Below, piece after piece: positions 23,518-34,394 of a stretch of DNA of 64,000 nt (positions are counted from its first letter, which is position 1; every line of letters starts with the position of its first letter). The DNA comes from Hyparrhenia diplandra (lineage: Eukaryota > Streptophyta > Magnoliopsida > Poales > Poaceae): the NCBI GenBank assembly GCA_015847255.1, contig JADLZK010013170.1, forward strand, positions 124,001 through 188,000. The letters are read 5' to 3'. Both the position numbers and the translations under genes were made by a program. The notes under the pieces are model-generated. The model was given only the letters and a program-made list of their open reading frames with translations, made no database searches and was not told where the DNA came from.

Positions 23518-24134
23518 TGTCATGAACAGAATTGGGCCACCCCGAGAGTGGCTAGATGGGCCAAAAACGCATAACACCGCCGGCCCGGGGGAGGGGCAGG
23601 GGCGCGCAGGGGGGGGGCGACCCCCGCGCCGCCGCCTTCCCTCTCCCGTGCGATTCGGGTTTGCTTCATATTCAAGTTAGGATTATCTTAGGTAATTTTT
23701 GGTGTGCAAGGGGATATCTCATCTATAAGGGAGACCCTTATTAGGAAAGAATAAGTTAGGATATGCTTGTAAAAGGTATTCCGATTGTATAATGAAACCT
23801 TATATAGATTGCTTAGGTTACAAGTCCCACAAGTCGGGGTATATAAGCAAGAGGCATGTAATCTCTAGGGGATAAGCAAGCAAATAAAACATATCTATCG
23901 TTTTCAGCTCTTGGCCTTCCCCTCCCCCTGCGCCCGCCCCCACAGCGCACAGCGCCGGGGCCCGCCCGGCGCTTGTGCCACCTCCCCCCTCCCCCGGCGG
24001 CTCCTCCCTCCCTCCCTCGCTGCTCGTGCCGCTGCTCGTTGTTGCCGGCGAGAAGCCGCAACCCATACGACATCGCGAAGCTTGAGAGGACGAAGGACAC
24101 GTGTCAATTCGGCCCAATCTAGCCGAAACCGGCA
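23518..24134 (+). repeat. 5' LTR of the gag-only element
   Basis: Matches 26164-26775 over its length with small indels, notably in C- and G-rich runs. Contains a TATA box (GGTATATAAGC, about 23838-23848) in the conserved AT-rich middle part. Confidence 0.85.
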
Positions 24135-24689
24135 CCGGGTATCCGGAGACTAGGACGATTCCCACCACCCATGGTTTCGAGATCACGGGGAGTTCAACGC
24201 GGCTTGGCTGAAGGAGCTCCTCGGCGTCGCGCCCGGATCATCAAGCGCCGGCGACATGGAGGACCGCCTCCGTCGTATGGAACACGCCTACACCGCCTCA
24301 AGGATCCGGCAAGACACGGCGACCCGCGGCGGAGGGCGGCCCAGCGGCGACCGCCGCCCGCCCGGCCTGAAGGCGGCTCGGCGCCGCCCCCCCTCCCCGC
24401 CCCGGACTTCGACGTCGGCTCCGACCCTGCTATCCCTCCGGCTTGAGGCAGATGGCGTTATGCGTGGCGCACCGGCCGTCATCGACGTCACCCTCGACGA
24501 CACCGCGGACCGGCTGCCCTCTCCTCTCCCGACACACTGCGACGCGCGGGGACTCTCAACAGAGATGGCGTCACCAGCGGCGCCCCTGCCCCTGCCCGCG
24601 CCACCTGGGCGGCGCCCCTCGCTCCTGGCTGTCCCGCGCCACCAGCGGCGCCCGGCACCGTGCTGCCATCGGCATTACACCCCCCCCCC

Positions 24690-25180
24690 GCTTCGTCACG
24701 CGCCTGCAAGTCCGGGAGTTTGGCGGCACCGGCGACCCGACCTCCTGGATTCGAAAGCTGGAGCTCTTCTTCGAGCTCAACGGACATCGACCCGGACTAC
24801 TACGTGAGTTACGCTGCTTTCCACCTCACCGGTCTTTGCTGCGTCTGGTACATCGACTGTCCAAGAAGAAGTCCCCGCTCTAGTGGGATGAGTTAGCCCG
24901 GTGCACCGCGACATCCCCCGGTCGCCCGACACCTCGGCGCCATGGCGGCATACGCGCCGCCCTCCCGGGAGCTAGTTGGGCGACTACATCGGCGCCTTCG
25001 AGGTCTATGCATCACGCATGGATTTTGAGGGACAAGCGCCACGCGTCGACCTCTTCGTTGAAGGCTTACGCACCTCGCTGCGGACGGAACTCGAGTGGTT
25101 CGAGCCCGCTCAATGGAGGAGGCCATCGACCTCGCCCGCCAGTACAACGGCGACGAGCGGACGACGGCGGGGACGGGCGC
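24690..25180 (+). pseudogene. Retrotransposon gag remnant, frame-broken
   Basis: Pieces of a plant LTR-retrotransposon gag read in different frames: FGGTGDPTSWIRKLELFF (about 24720), then GDYIGAFEVYASRMDF and VDLFVEGLRTSLRTELE (about 24976-25095), then MEEAIDLARQYNGDE (about 25110). This order is that of the Gypsy-type capsid domain. At least two frame changes separate them. No zinc knuckle or downstream pol was seen; sequence to 26163 is GC-rich without recognisable domain. Confidence 0.75.
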
Positions 25181-26163
25181 CGGCATCGGGCTGGCAACGC
25201 CGGCCACCACAGCGACCGCCGGCAACATCGGCGGCGACATCATGGCCGCCTCGGTTGATCGCATACGGGCCAGCAGCGTCTCGCTGTTGCTATGGGCGAC
25301 ATCGGCGGCGGCGTCGAGCGACATGATCGCGGGCTACACGGCCCACGACAACCAACAAGGAGCTCGGGATCATCTCAAGCGCCATCGAGTTGCGGGGCTC
25401 TGGCCGCCCAGTGGAGCCTCCACTATGGCATCATGAGGTACTTCCACCGCTACTACATCCTGCTGCCTCGAGCTTCTCTAGGACTGCATGATGGGGAGAA
25501 CGTCGGCGCATGGCGTAGCGGTGGGCTTCCACCTCCCAATCGCCCCGGGAAGATCGGGCGTTCGGCGTACGTCCTCCTCCTCCCGGCACGCCCGGCGAAG
25601 CGGATCGAGGGTGCCACCGTCCTCCTCTTCGACAACAACGGGCGACATCTTCTTCCCGCATTGGGAGCGTCACCGTCGGTGCAGCATGGACGCCAGGAGG
25701 TCCAGTTGGGAGCCGCCCGTGAGCACGCCCAGTGACCTCCTCTGCGGCTGCCTCTTCGACTTCACCTCCTCACCGCCCCCGTCGATCCGTCCGCGTCGCC
25801 GGCAGCTCCATGCTAAGGTGACGGTGCCGACAACCTACACCTGCGTCTCCTCCGCGAGACCCGCCGGATGATCGAGCTGTCAGGGACCCTCGGCGCCTCC
25901 GTCATGCGTCGTGCATGGGCGGCACGTCCCTTCGTGCGGCCCCTGAGCTTCAAGTTCAGCATCTACGCCCGGCGACCTCCACCTCGACTTCGCCTTCGCC
26001 CGACAAGGGCGCCCGATATGCGCAGCGGCGACAACGACAAGTCGCGGTCCTCTCGTCTTCTACCGGGCCTGGGTGGTCACCTCTCCGTCGGGCTGCCCTT
26101 CGCCCCTACGTGGTGGGTTGGGCGAGACGTGGGCCGCGCCCGCCTCGTCGAGCGGTGGGGAGA

Positions 26164-26775
26164 TGTCATGAACGAGAATTGGGCCACCCGAGAGTGGCTA
26201 GATGGGCCAAAAACGCAAACACCGCCCGGCCCGGGGAGGGGGGGGCGCTTGAGGGGGCCGGCCCCTGGCTGCCGCCGCCTTCCCTCTCCCGTCACGATTC
26301 GGGTTTGCTTCATATTCAAGTTAGGATTATCTTAGGTAATTTTTGGTGTGCAAGGGGGTATCTCATCTATAAGGGGAGACCCTTATTAGGAAAGAATAAG
26401 TTAGGATATGCTTGTAAAAAGGTATTCCGATTGTATAAAGAAACCTTATAGAGATTGCTTAGGTTACAAGTCCCACTAGTCGGGCTATATAAGCAAGAGG
26501 CATGTAATCTCTAGGGGATAAGCAAGCAAACATATCTATCGTTTTCAGCTCTTGGCCTTCCCCTCCCCCTGCACTGCGGCCGCCCCCCCCGCCCCCGCCC
26601 CCCCGGCGCCGCCGCGCCACCGCCTCCCCCCCCCGGCGACTCCTCCCTCCCTCCTCGCTGCTCGTGCCGCTGCTCGTCGTCGCGGCCCGAAGCTACAGAC
26701 CCCGTGCGACATCGCGAAGCTTCGGAGGGGCGAAGGACGCGTGTCAATTCCGGCCCAATCTAGCCGGAATCGACA
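26164..26775 (+). repeat. 3' LTR of the gag-only element
   Basis: Partner of 23518-24134. The right flank (26785-26810, CATGGTCATCAAAGGTGTTT) repeats sequence found at 23376-23400, some 120 bp left of the 5' LTR. Confidence 0.85.
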
Positions 26776-26830
26776 AGCAGCCCCATGGTCATCAAAGGTG
26801 TTTAGAATGATGTGGCATTCTATTTGAATA

Positions 26831-26924
26831 TACTCCCTCCGTCCCTTTATGTATGTCGCCCGGGAAGCGTGTTTGTGAGGAACACGGTTTTCTAAAGACA
26901 AACATTTAGGAGACGGAAGGAGTA
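26831..26924. mobile_element. Short Stowaway-like MITE
   Basis: Starts TACTCCCTCCGTCCCTT and ends AGACGGAAGGAGTA; inverted termini, TA borders, 94 bp, no coding capacity. Confidence 0.8.
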
Positions 26925-28060
26925 TATACCTAGCGATGTTGGCTTTTCGGTGGGTATCTATATTGATACGCATAGGTAGACCATGTTTGAGTTTGTTCTG
27001 ATGGATTATATACATGTATATAATTGGATGCTACGTATGCAGATTATTAATGAAACAACATGAGGTATATAACTATCATCCGTTTATATGTGTCCCGAGT
27101 CAACGGTATTGAAGGTTCCAATCAAATCTAATTGGAAAGTACTAGCTCAAGCACCATTGCCACAAAACCGCCAATCACCATCGGTACGGTTTCAAAAGCC
27201 CATCACAACCAGATTTTACAACTAGCAGTGATGGGCCAACAAGAAGATTTAGGAATACAACTATTTTGGTACAGGTTTATGTATATTTAGGTCATATACA
27301 CCCTAAATTTAGAGATATACAGATGAGAGTAACTACTCTCTAGGAGTAGAAAGTATTTTCCCTAAATGTATAATGCTATTAATCTATAGTATTTTCTTGT
27401 ATTTCAATCCAAAACATGCAAAAAACTAACATTTCAATAAGAAGTCTATATTCTAGAAAACAAATATTGGTTTTCAAGCCTATAAATTTATAGTGCTATT
27501 GCTATATTTTAAGCTGTTGAATTTTTTTTTAATGATGTGAAAGTGGGACTACCCAAGATTTAAATTCTGGCTCCGCCACTACCATGTGCATGTGCATCGA
27601 CAGGCCAAGGAGAATGCCCATGCTAGAGCAAGAAAACCGGAGGAAGAGAGAAGGGCCGGAGGAGGAGAGCGCATGAGGTCTAGGGAGCGGAAGGAAACCG
27701 GGAGGGTGAGGTGGAGGGAAAAGAGATCGAGCGGGGAAGAGAAGCCTAGGGAAGAGAGGAGTGAACATGAAAGAGGCGAGAGTTAAACACATTACAATAA
27801 AATTTCAGCTCCGGAGGCAGCGGAATCACTGTCAATTGGTAATACAAGTTCCCGTTCCCTCGTTTTCTGTATCCAAACACACTACGTTTAATGAAAAACA
27901 CGCCATTTAGGTGGCGTGGTCTAAAAAACAATGATTATAGATTGGATTACCAACTGCCAACCAACAATATTTTTTTTTGTCACGCTACCGGTTAGTTTTA
28001 AAATTTAACAGTGATATCCTTTTCGCTTACAACCCACCAGGGATACGTGTCGGTTTAAAA
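26925..28060. other. Intergenic region, no gene seen
   Basis: AT-rich spacer with a purine-rich tract at 27600-27785 (GGAGGAAGAGAG-type). At 27566-27581 CTGGCTCCGCCACTAC is a right-hand terminus of the hAT-type CAGTGGCGGAGCCAG family; no matching left end with a target duplication was found nearby. At 27170-27240 TCGGTACGGTTTCAAAAGCC-type sequence resembles CACTA subterminal repeats. Confidence 0.4.
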
Positions 28061-28324
28061 TTTCTGGGAATGATGAACCAGTTGGATTTTGTTTTTTCAG
28101 ACTGTTCTTAAAAGTCAATAGTGGGCAGCCCCTCATCTAAGTATAGCAAAAGTACATTTTTATGAAACTACTAGTAGTTTTCTGGCAATGATGAACCAGT
28201 TGGGATTTTGTTTTTCAGACTGTTCTTAAAAGTCAATGGGGTTTTTTTTTTTTACAAGGAAAAGTCAAATGGTTAGCAGCCCCTCATATAAGTATAGCAA
28301 AAGTATAGTTTTATGAAACTACAC
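28061..28324 (+). repeat. Tandem duplication upstream of CYP724B copy 2
   Basis: Two direct copies of about 110-145 bp (28061-28173, 28178-28324) sharing AATGATGAACCAGTTGG, CAGACTGTTCTTAAAAGTCA and AGTATAGCAAAAGTA. The second has a T-run insertion. The pair lies about 180-450 bp upstream of the copy 2 TATA box and has no counterpart upstream of copy 1. Confidence 0.8.
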
Positions 28325-28507
28325 ATTTCTATCTAGTCTAGATATACAAATCTCGTCGTACCATTTCAAATATACAAATTAACACTAAAAAAATTGTAAC
28401 GAAAGCTTAAAATTGTTGGCATATATAATTAGGCAAACCTAAAGACGTCACTCGTTCTTAAATATAATGGAGTGTGTATACGTAATTGAGGATCTAGCAC
28501 ATTCCTG

Positions 28508-28515
28508 TATAAAAG
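28508..28515 (+). promoter_or_regulatory. TATA box of CYP724B copy 2
   Basis: TATAAAAG about 70 bp upstream of the ATG at 28578, followed by GGTCA, resembling the TATA context of copy 1. Confidence 0.65.
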
Positions 28516-28577
28516 GGTCATTCATTCCCCCCTCCAGTTGCTGCATGCGGCTATGTACTCACAGAGTGCATGAGAGC

Positions 28578-31500
28578 ATGACGATGGTGGGCTTGGTGGC
28601 TGTGCTGCTGGCTGTCTCTGTAGCCGCCGTCCTGGGCTCGGTGGTGTTCCGCCACTTCGTGCCGCTGCTCCAGAACCCAGGCGTTCCCAGGGGGCAGCTT
28701 CGGTTGGCCCCTCGTCGGCGAGACCCTTGGGTTCCTCCGACCCCACGCCTCCAACACCACCGGCGCCTTCTTGCACGACCACATCACCAGGTACGGGTCG
28801 GTGTTCAAGTCGCACCTGTTCGGCGCGCCGACGGTGGTGTCGTGCGACGCCGAGCTCAACCACTTCGTGCTGCAAAACGAGGAGCGGCTGTTCCAGTGCA
28901 GCTACCCGGGCTCCGTCTGCGGCATCCTCGGCGGGTCTTCCTTGCTGGTGGCGACCGGCGAGCACCACCGCCGGCTCCGGAGCGTCGCCCTGGCGCTCGT
29001 CGCGTCCACCGGACTGAGGCCTTCCTACCTCGCCGACGTTGATCGGGCAGCGGCCGGCGCCATCGCGTCCTGGCGCGGCCGACGCGCCGTCAAGTTCTGC
29101 GACGAAGCGAGAAAGGTAAGTTACTGATCAGTGTGAGTGTTGTACCAATGCAATCATGCAACCATGATCTGATCGACGCTCGATCTGTCATTTCCATGGT
29201 GCCATGCAGTTCTCCTTCAGCGTGATCGTGCGGCAGTTGCTGGGTTTCGGGCCCGACGAACCGGTGGCTGACCGGATCCTGCAGGACTACCAAACGTTCA
29301 TGAAGGGCCTCGTTTCTTTTCCTCTCTCCATCCCTGGAACGCCATATGCCAGGGCTGTCAAGGTAGTTAACCACTATATTTACTGCTTAATTCAAGAATT
29401 GTAAGAGCACTAGCAGGAGTTCAATTGGAATCGTGCTCAATACCTGTAAGAGGCGTGCCCGGGGCTCGGTGGCGGGTGGTGGTGGCGGCGCTAGGGCACC
29501 GCGGGAGCGAGAGGTCGTGTGCAGCGCAAGGGCGGGCGGGAGCGCGAGACGAATAAGTGCCTTTTGAACAGTTACATGATCCCTTCTGGTCTTAGGGAAC
29601 TTAGTTTGTAAGCAATTTATTAGATCCAACCTAATTTACGGCGGTGCTGCTACAGTACCTGACAATACTATTCATCGCACTACAGTAATTTCTGCACGCG
29701 AGGGCACGGGGTGAGGCCCATATATTAGTCTGTTTCTCAGCCGAGGATCGCGGCTAGTATTGGGCGAATACCAATATCCGTTCCTATTGTGTTTAATTTA
29801 TTTGACCATTTATTTAGTATATACTACAATTATGTATGTGGTCGCCAAAAGATCTGTCTAACGACCACATACATAATTGTAGTAAAGTACTACATGCATC
29901 ATCAGTTGTGAGTTACTTTTGAGAGCACTATTCAGTTTAGATTTGATAACTTCCTATATACAGGCAAGGAGGAGGATATCACTCACTTTGGATAGCATCA
30001 TTGAGAGGAGGAAAGGCGATTCATACAACAATGCTGCTTTCCTCTACGTGCTTCTCTCAAGCAATGAACTGTCCCACGATGACAGAGTCTCCTTCATGCT
30101 GGACACCTTGCTAGCAGGCTATGAGACAACATCAGTTCTGCTCTCCTTGGCCGTATATTTCCTTGGCAAATGTACCGATGATTGCTTGGAGCAACTGAAG
30201 GTACTACGACATCAAATATATATACAGCGTCACAGTTCCTGTGCTGGTATTGCCACTAATTATATATTCTGAGGACGCTGCAGAGAGAGCACGAGAGCAT
30301 AAGGTCCAGCAAGGGGATGGAGGAGTTCTTGACTGCTGAGGACTACAGGAAGATGGAGTATACCCAACATGTCTGTGAGATATTCATGCATGGTCCATGT
30401 ATTTGATCCATTCCCTTATTCTGCTGTGAATTGTTATACCCAACTCTCAAAAAAAAAAAAACACAATCTATATATGCATGAATACAAATGCATATGGACC
30501 ATGAATTTGGATGCATATATATATGATGTCGTAGTAGGTTATCTTTTTTGAGAACGCGCCATTGCTTGGCGTTTTTTTCAAGTTGAGAATAAATTTCATG
30601 TCGTAGCAGGTTATCAACGAGACATTAAGATGCGGTAACGTTGTCAAGTTTGTGCACAGGAAGGCGCTGAAGGATGTCAGATATAAAGGTAACAAAGGTT
30701 TTGTTTCTCCAAATTAAGTGCAGCCACATATATATTTTCCCCTCCAATAAACTTGCCGAGTTTTCATTGTCTGTTTGCTGCCTTATGATTAATTATCCCT
30801 ACTTTCAGATGTTAATTGTAGCTTACCTGAACGTTGTTCACTCTGCTATTTTGTTTCTGTTTTTCAAACTGAATGTTGAGTCTGCACCCATTTTCTTTTG
30901 ACCATTAATGGTGTCCATTATTCAGCTGTAAAAAGTTAAAAGACATGTATATCCTTGCAGATTTATTAGTCATAGCCCTGTTTGGGCATCAGGCATTTTG
31001 CTTGATTTCAAAAACATTTATACAGTAAGATTTGACAGAATTTGCCTACTCTATAAGTTGCATATGAGACATCTTTTTTGGCTGATTTTTGTTAAAACTA
31101 TCTAGTAGGGCAAACAGTAGCTTCATTTTAAAAGCATGAACAAAACCAAAAAGTTGAAAAAGTTAGCAAAACCACTACTCAGGTCTAGAGTAAGTAATTA
31201 AGGATACTGTAGTGCCAAGTTGTATAGACCGACTTCCATATATATGAGCAATAATGTTGTTCTTCTTTGCCAATTCATAGGGTGTCTCATCCCAGCTGGT
31301 TGGAAAGTACTGCCTGTGTTTGGTGCTGTCCATTTGGACCCCTCACTTCATATGAATCCCCAACAGTTTATGCCTTGCCGATGGAAGGTATACATATGAT
31401 TATCTTTTCTTTACCTGAAAATCTATATATCATCCACTGAACTAGAAGATAAATGATAAACACATACACATATATTTAATTGAGTTTTTTTTTTTCTGTC

Positions 31501-32364
31501 AAAGGACATACTTTTCCATGAGAGCATTCTTGATGTCCACCGTAGGCTTTTCTGAGAATGTTAATAAAGACTGTCATCATCGTAATAAAAGGAAGACGCT
31601 CTTATATTCTTCGGTATTGATATATGATATATAGGAAAACTATTCAACATAATTATATCTCAAAATGTCTCCTTCCTATACTCCTAGTTTCTCTTCACTA
31701 CAGAATAGAGCTAGTTCTAAAAAATGCCAACAAAATACGGAGAAGTTTGTTGGAGGGTGGATGAGAGATAATATAGAGTAGTTTTTATTAGAATGGCCCT
31801 CTAAATAAAATTTATTAGAGTGTGTTTAACAAAGCCGTTTAAGATGGTCTGGGTCTTACACACGAATAGCTCATCGTCAGCAACCAATAGTCTTTTTGTA
31901 GTTCTTATAATAATATCTTTTGAAGCCAGGATACGCGCACAAAGTATCCAGTGTAGTACATACTGCTGCTTACGATATCAGTGCATTTGTTGGATCGCGT
32001 GGCGTGCTGAGAAAGTGACCTGACCGATCCAATCCAAGTATCCAACTGATGATGGAATTACAGGGGCTAAAACAGACGACGACCAAGACGTTTGCACCGT
32101 TCGGCGGTGGCATCCGGCTCTGCCCTGGATCAGAGCTCGGCAAAGTGGAGGTTGCCTTCTTCCTGCATCACCTCGTGCTCAACTACAGGTGCAAAGAGAA
32201 CTAATAACGCGCATTGATTTTTCGAGAGAGAAAGAAAACGAACATTTGAAAGAACATACATATGCACATCATGCAGGTGGAGGGTGGAAGGCGAGGACGT
32301 TCCGATGGCGTACCCGTATGTAGAATTCAAGAGTGACCTGCCCATGAAGTTGGACCCGATCTGA
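28578..32364 (+). CDS. CYP724B: Cytochrome P450 CYP724B-type (DWARF11-like), copy 2, two frame breaks
   Basis: Second copy of the brassinosteroid-type P450. Exons 28578-29115, 29210-29362, 29964-30200, 30284-30370, 30610-30688, 31282-31387, 32064-32188, 32277-32364 (GT-AG), about 470 residues. Seen: N-terminal anchor, PGVPRG hinge, FKSHLFGAPTVVSC, AGYETTS I-helix, NETLR K-helix, heme loop PFGGGIRLCPG. The exon that copy 1 splits at ITR-YG is continuous here, while the C-terminal exon that is whole in copy 1 is split here at NYR-WRV. An extra G in the run 28690-28694 and a missing T at 31320-31321 put exons 1 (from 28695) to 6 out of frame. If real, the gene is dead; if sequencing errors, it is intact. 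A retroposon fragment has duplicated the exon 5 acceptor. Start 28578 is chosen by alignment to copy 1; 28584 is also possible. Confidence 0.88.
29822..29884. repeat. Perfect 23-bp inverted repeat in intron 2 of CYP724B copy 2
   Basis: Arms 29822-29844 (TACTACAATTATGTATGTGG + TCG) and 29862-29884 are exact reverse complements around a 17-nt loop, forming a strong hairpin in the pre-mRNA. No matching structure in copy 1. Confidence 0.9.
30544..30597 (+). mobile_element. 54-bp retroposon fragment that duplicated a splice acceptor
   Basis: The insert begins CTTTTTTGAGAACGCGCC-like sequence, resembling a common grass LINE tail. It is flanked by 18-bp direct repeats ATGTCGTAG(T/C)AGGTTATC (30526-30543 and 30598-30615, one mismatch). 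The repeat contains the intron-exon junction AG-GTTATC of exon 5. Copy 1 has a single junction, so this is a true insertion with target duplication. Confidence 0.75.
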
Positions 32365-32773
32365 TCCCTCATATTGGCACATATAGTTACCTTGTCGCAG
32401 ATATTTTATTTTTAATGTTATGGTGTTGTGTGAGCCATTCCGTTGGCTGAAGTAAAAAAGATAGTTGAATGTACTGTTCGCGAAAGGGGTCCCTGGCGGT
32501 TGTCGGCAAAAGAGCTTATGCCGTTAAAAAATTCTTCGTAGCACCTTCGCCGACGGCTCCCTGGAAAAGTGTTCGGCGAAGCCTTCGCCGAAGGCCCCCT
32601 GGCCTTTGCCGAATGTTCCGTACGCTCGGCGAAGGACCAGCCTCCCTGCAGTGCAAATTTAAAAAGGAAAAAAAAAAGAGGACCTGAACCACTCATGAAT
32701 GAAAGAAAAAAGAATGCTCAAAAAATGAAAGAAAAAGAAAAGAAAAGTTAAAGATAGCTGAATTCACTGTAAA
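32365..32773. other. CYP724B copy 2 downstream region with CACTA-like subterminal words
   Basis: After the stop codon the sequence carries repeats of the TTCGCCGA/TCGGCGAAG type (32540-32640), typical of subterminal regions of grass CACTA elements. No CACTA terminus pair could be defined. Confidence 0.4.
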
Positions 32774-33081
32774 AAGAAAAAAACACTTAAAACCATGAAT
32801 GAAAGAAAAAAAAAAAGTTGGATGAATTTACTGTTAAAAAAAAGCACCTGAAACCATGAATGTAAGAAAAAGAAAAATGTCCAAACTGAAAAATGTCCAA
32901 ACTGAAAGAAAAAGAGATAGCGCCTGAAACAAAATAAAATTGTCATAAAGCCTAAAAGGTAAAAAAAAGAGCACCTGAAACCATGAATGTAAGAAAAAGA
33001 AAAATGTCCAAACTGAAAGAAAAAAAGAGATAGCGCCTGAAACAAAAATAAAATTGTCATAAAGCCTAAAAGGTAAAAAAT
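32774..33081. repeat. A-rich tandem repeat array next to a tRNA gene
   Basis: Units of about 112-127 bp containing GCACCTGAAACCATGAATGT, ATGTCCAAACTGAAAG, GATAGCGCCTGAAAC and CATAAAGCCTAAAAGG occur twice in full (from 32844 and from 32971) and once partially before. Unit 1 has an extra 15-bp duplication. Ends 2-3 bp before the tRNA-Ile gene. Confidence 0.85.
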
Positions 33082-33083
33082 AA

Positions 33084-33157
33084 TGGCCCATGCAGGTCTC
33101 GAACCTGCGACCTTCGCGTTATTAGCACGACGCTCTAACCAACTGAGCTAATAGGCC
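33084..33157 (-). tRNA. tRNA-Ile (anticodon AAU)
   Basis: 74-nt nuclear tRNA on the minus strand. Acceptor stem GGCCTAT pairs with ATGGGCC (one G-U), discriminator A. D-arm box A is TAGCTCAGTTGG, the anticodon loop reads CTAATAA (AAU), and T-arm box B is GGTTCGAGACC. All stems fold and no CCA is encoded, as in eukaryotes. A run TTAGGC/TTTTTTACC region follows its 3' end, giving T-rich pol III termination on the minus strand. Confidence 0.96.
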
Positions 33158-33296
33158 AATTCGGGTTCATTATCCACAGAAGTTCATTTGTCGTGATACC
33201 TATAGAGGTTACAAAATAGTGTACAGGGCATCTTTCTTATCCGGTAGCCTTCCCTTCAGGCCCTTCACCGCCACATGGTGGCGGTCTCCTTTATTA

Positions 33297-34394
33297 CTAG
33301 GAAATATGCCCGTGCGTTGTCACGCGGAAGAAAAAACAATCAAAACTTCGACTTAACCCGATACACCTCCACGGTACATCGGCGAGTCAGCGCTACGCAC
33401 GCTCACGGTAGCTCCGCACCCGGCGTCTTTGCACCTCGCTTCCTCTGTTGGGGTAGCTTTTCTTGAGGTTCTTTTTCATACCGTGGTTCAAAGTTCAGCG
33501 TTTTGGAAACATGGCTTGTTTTGTTTGTCTTATACTTTCTCTCTCTCAACTTGCGCCTTAGAGCTATTGTTTTGATTATTGGGAACACGGACATCTCAAT
33601 CGGATGCATGGATCTTTGATTCGATATCATTTTTCCCTTCAATCAGTTGCACATATCCTCGATTCGGTAGTATTTGTTTTACCTACGCTTGTTAGTTGGC
33701 TGGAGGGAGCCTTCCCCAACCCGGCCGTTTGTGTCTTGTACAATTTATGCGCCTAAGATGGTTTCTGCGTGGCCTCGATTCAATTCACTGTGATCTTTTG
33801 ATTGCGTCTCGATTAGATACATGGTGGTCCTGATTTGAGGCTTGATTTGATGACTAACGGTGATGATTGCGCTGGGTGATCGGCGACACTCCTCCATACC
33901 TCCGGCGGTTCAGGCGGTTCATCAACTCCGCACCGCTTCGGCGGTGACCCCATGCTACCGACCTTTGCTCCACTCGAGTCTTGATCCCCTCGCGGCGTGC
34001 CTCTGAGCGGTGATGCTCGTGCCTTTGCCACGATGGCGGTTCCATCGCCGTCTTTGCGATGTCTAGTGGCCCCAGGACCACGCACCTCGTCGATGTCGCT
34101 CGCCGGTCGCGATCCCCCGCCCTTGGTTTTCCTCGTTTGATCGATTCGTGATTTTATAAGTCGTTTCTTTCTAGAGTTTGTTTGATTTGCGTTTGATCGA
34201 TTATTCATCGGTTTGGACTCCTGCCGATGACAGAGAAGCCGAACAAGGGGGACATGGCGGACTCGGCGTAGGCAAGGGAAGGTAGAAAAAAGTGTTGCGA
34301 GACTCGGACTCGATCCTAGGGAAGGCGGGGCAGAAAGATAGATTAAAAAAAATCTGATTGATGAAATTTTTCGTGTTTTATTATTAGGTATAGA
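33297..34394 (-). mobile_element. Non-autonomous Helitron
   Basis: Read on the minus strand it starts TCTATACCTAATAATAAAAC at 34394, preceded by host A. It ends with a GC-rich hairpin (CCGCGTGACAACGCACGGG) about 8 bp before the terminal CTAG at 33300-33297, followed by host T. These are the Helitron hallmarks, with insertion between A and T and no target duplication. The body (about 1.1 kb) has no Rep/helicase. It carries a GC-rich central stretch (33880-34130) that could be captured gene sequence. Confidence 0.75.

Larger units (their letters stand above)
23518..26775 (+). mobile_element. Gag-only LTR retrotransposon (TR-GAG/LARD type)
   Basis: Two LTRs of about 617 and 612 bp (23518-24134, 26164-26775) start TGTCATGAAC and end in GGCA/GACA. 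Between them lies about 2.0 kb with a gag remnant but no protease, reverse transcriptase or integrase, so the element depended on a partner for mobility. A weak PBS-like stretch (GGGTATCCGGAG, about 24137-24149) resembles the initiator-Met primer site. Flanks are GCGAG and AGCAG, an imperfect target duplication. Confidence 0.8.

Noticed and set aside
16807..27581. A 10.7-kb hAT-type transposon carrying nitrate reductase between CAGTGGCG and CGCCACTAC ends
   Set aside because: The left end belongs to an 81-bp MITE with its own exact 8-bp duplication, and no shared duplication links it to the 27581 end.
32774..33081. CRISPR-like or functional repeat array
   Set aside because: Units are adjacent, A-rich and without spacers, in a plant nuclear context; a simple tandem duplication.
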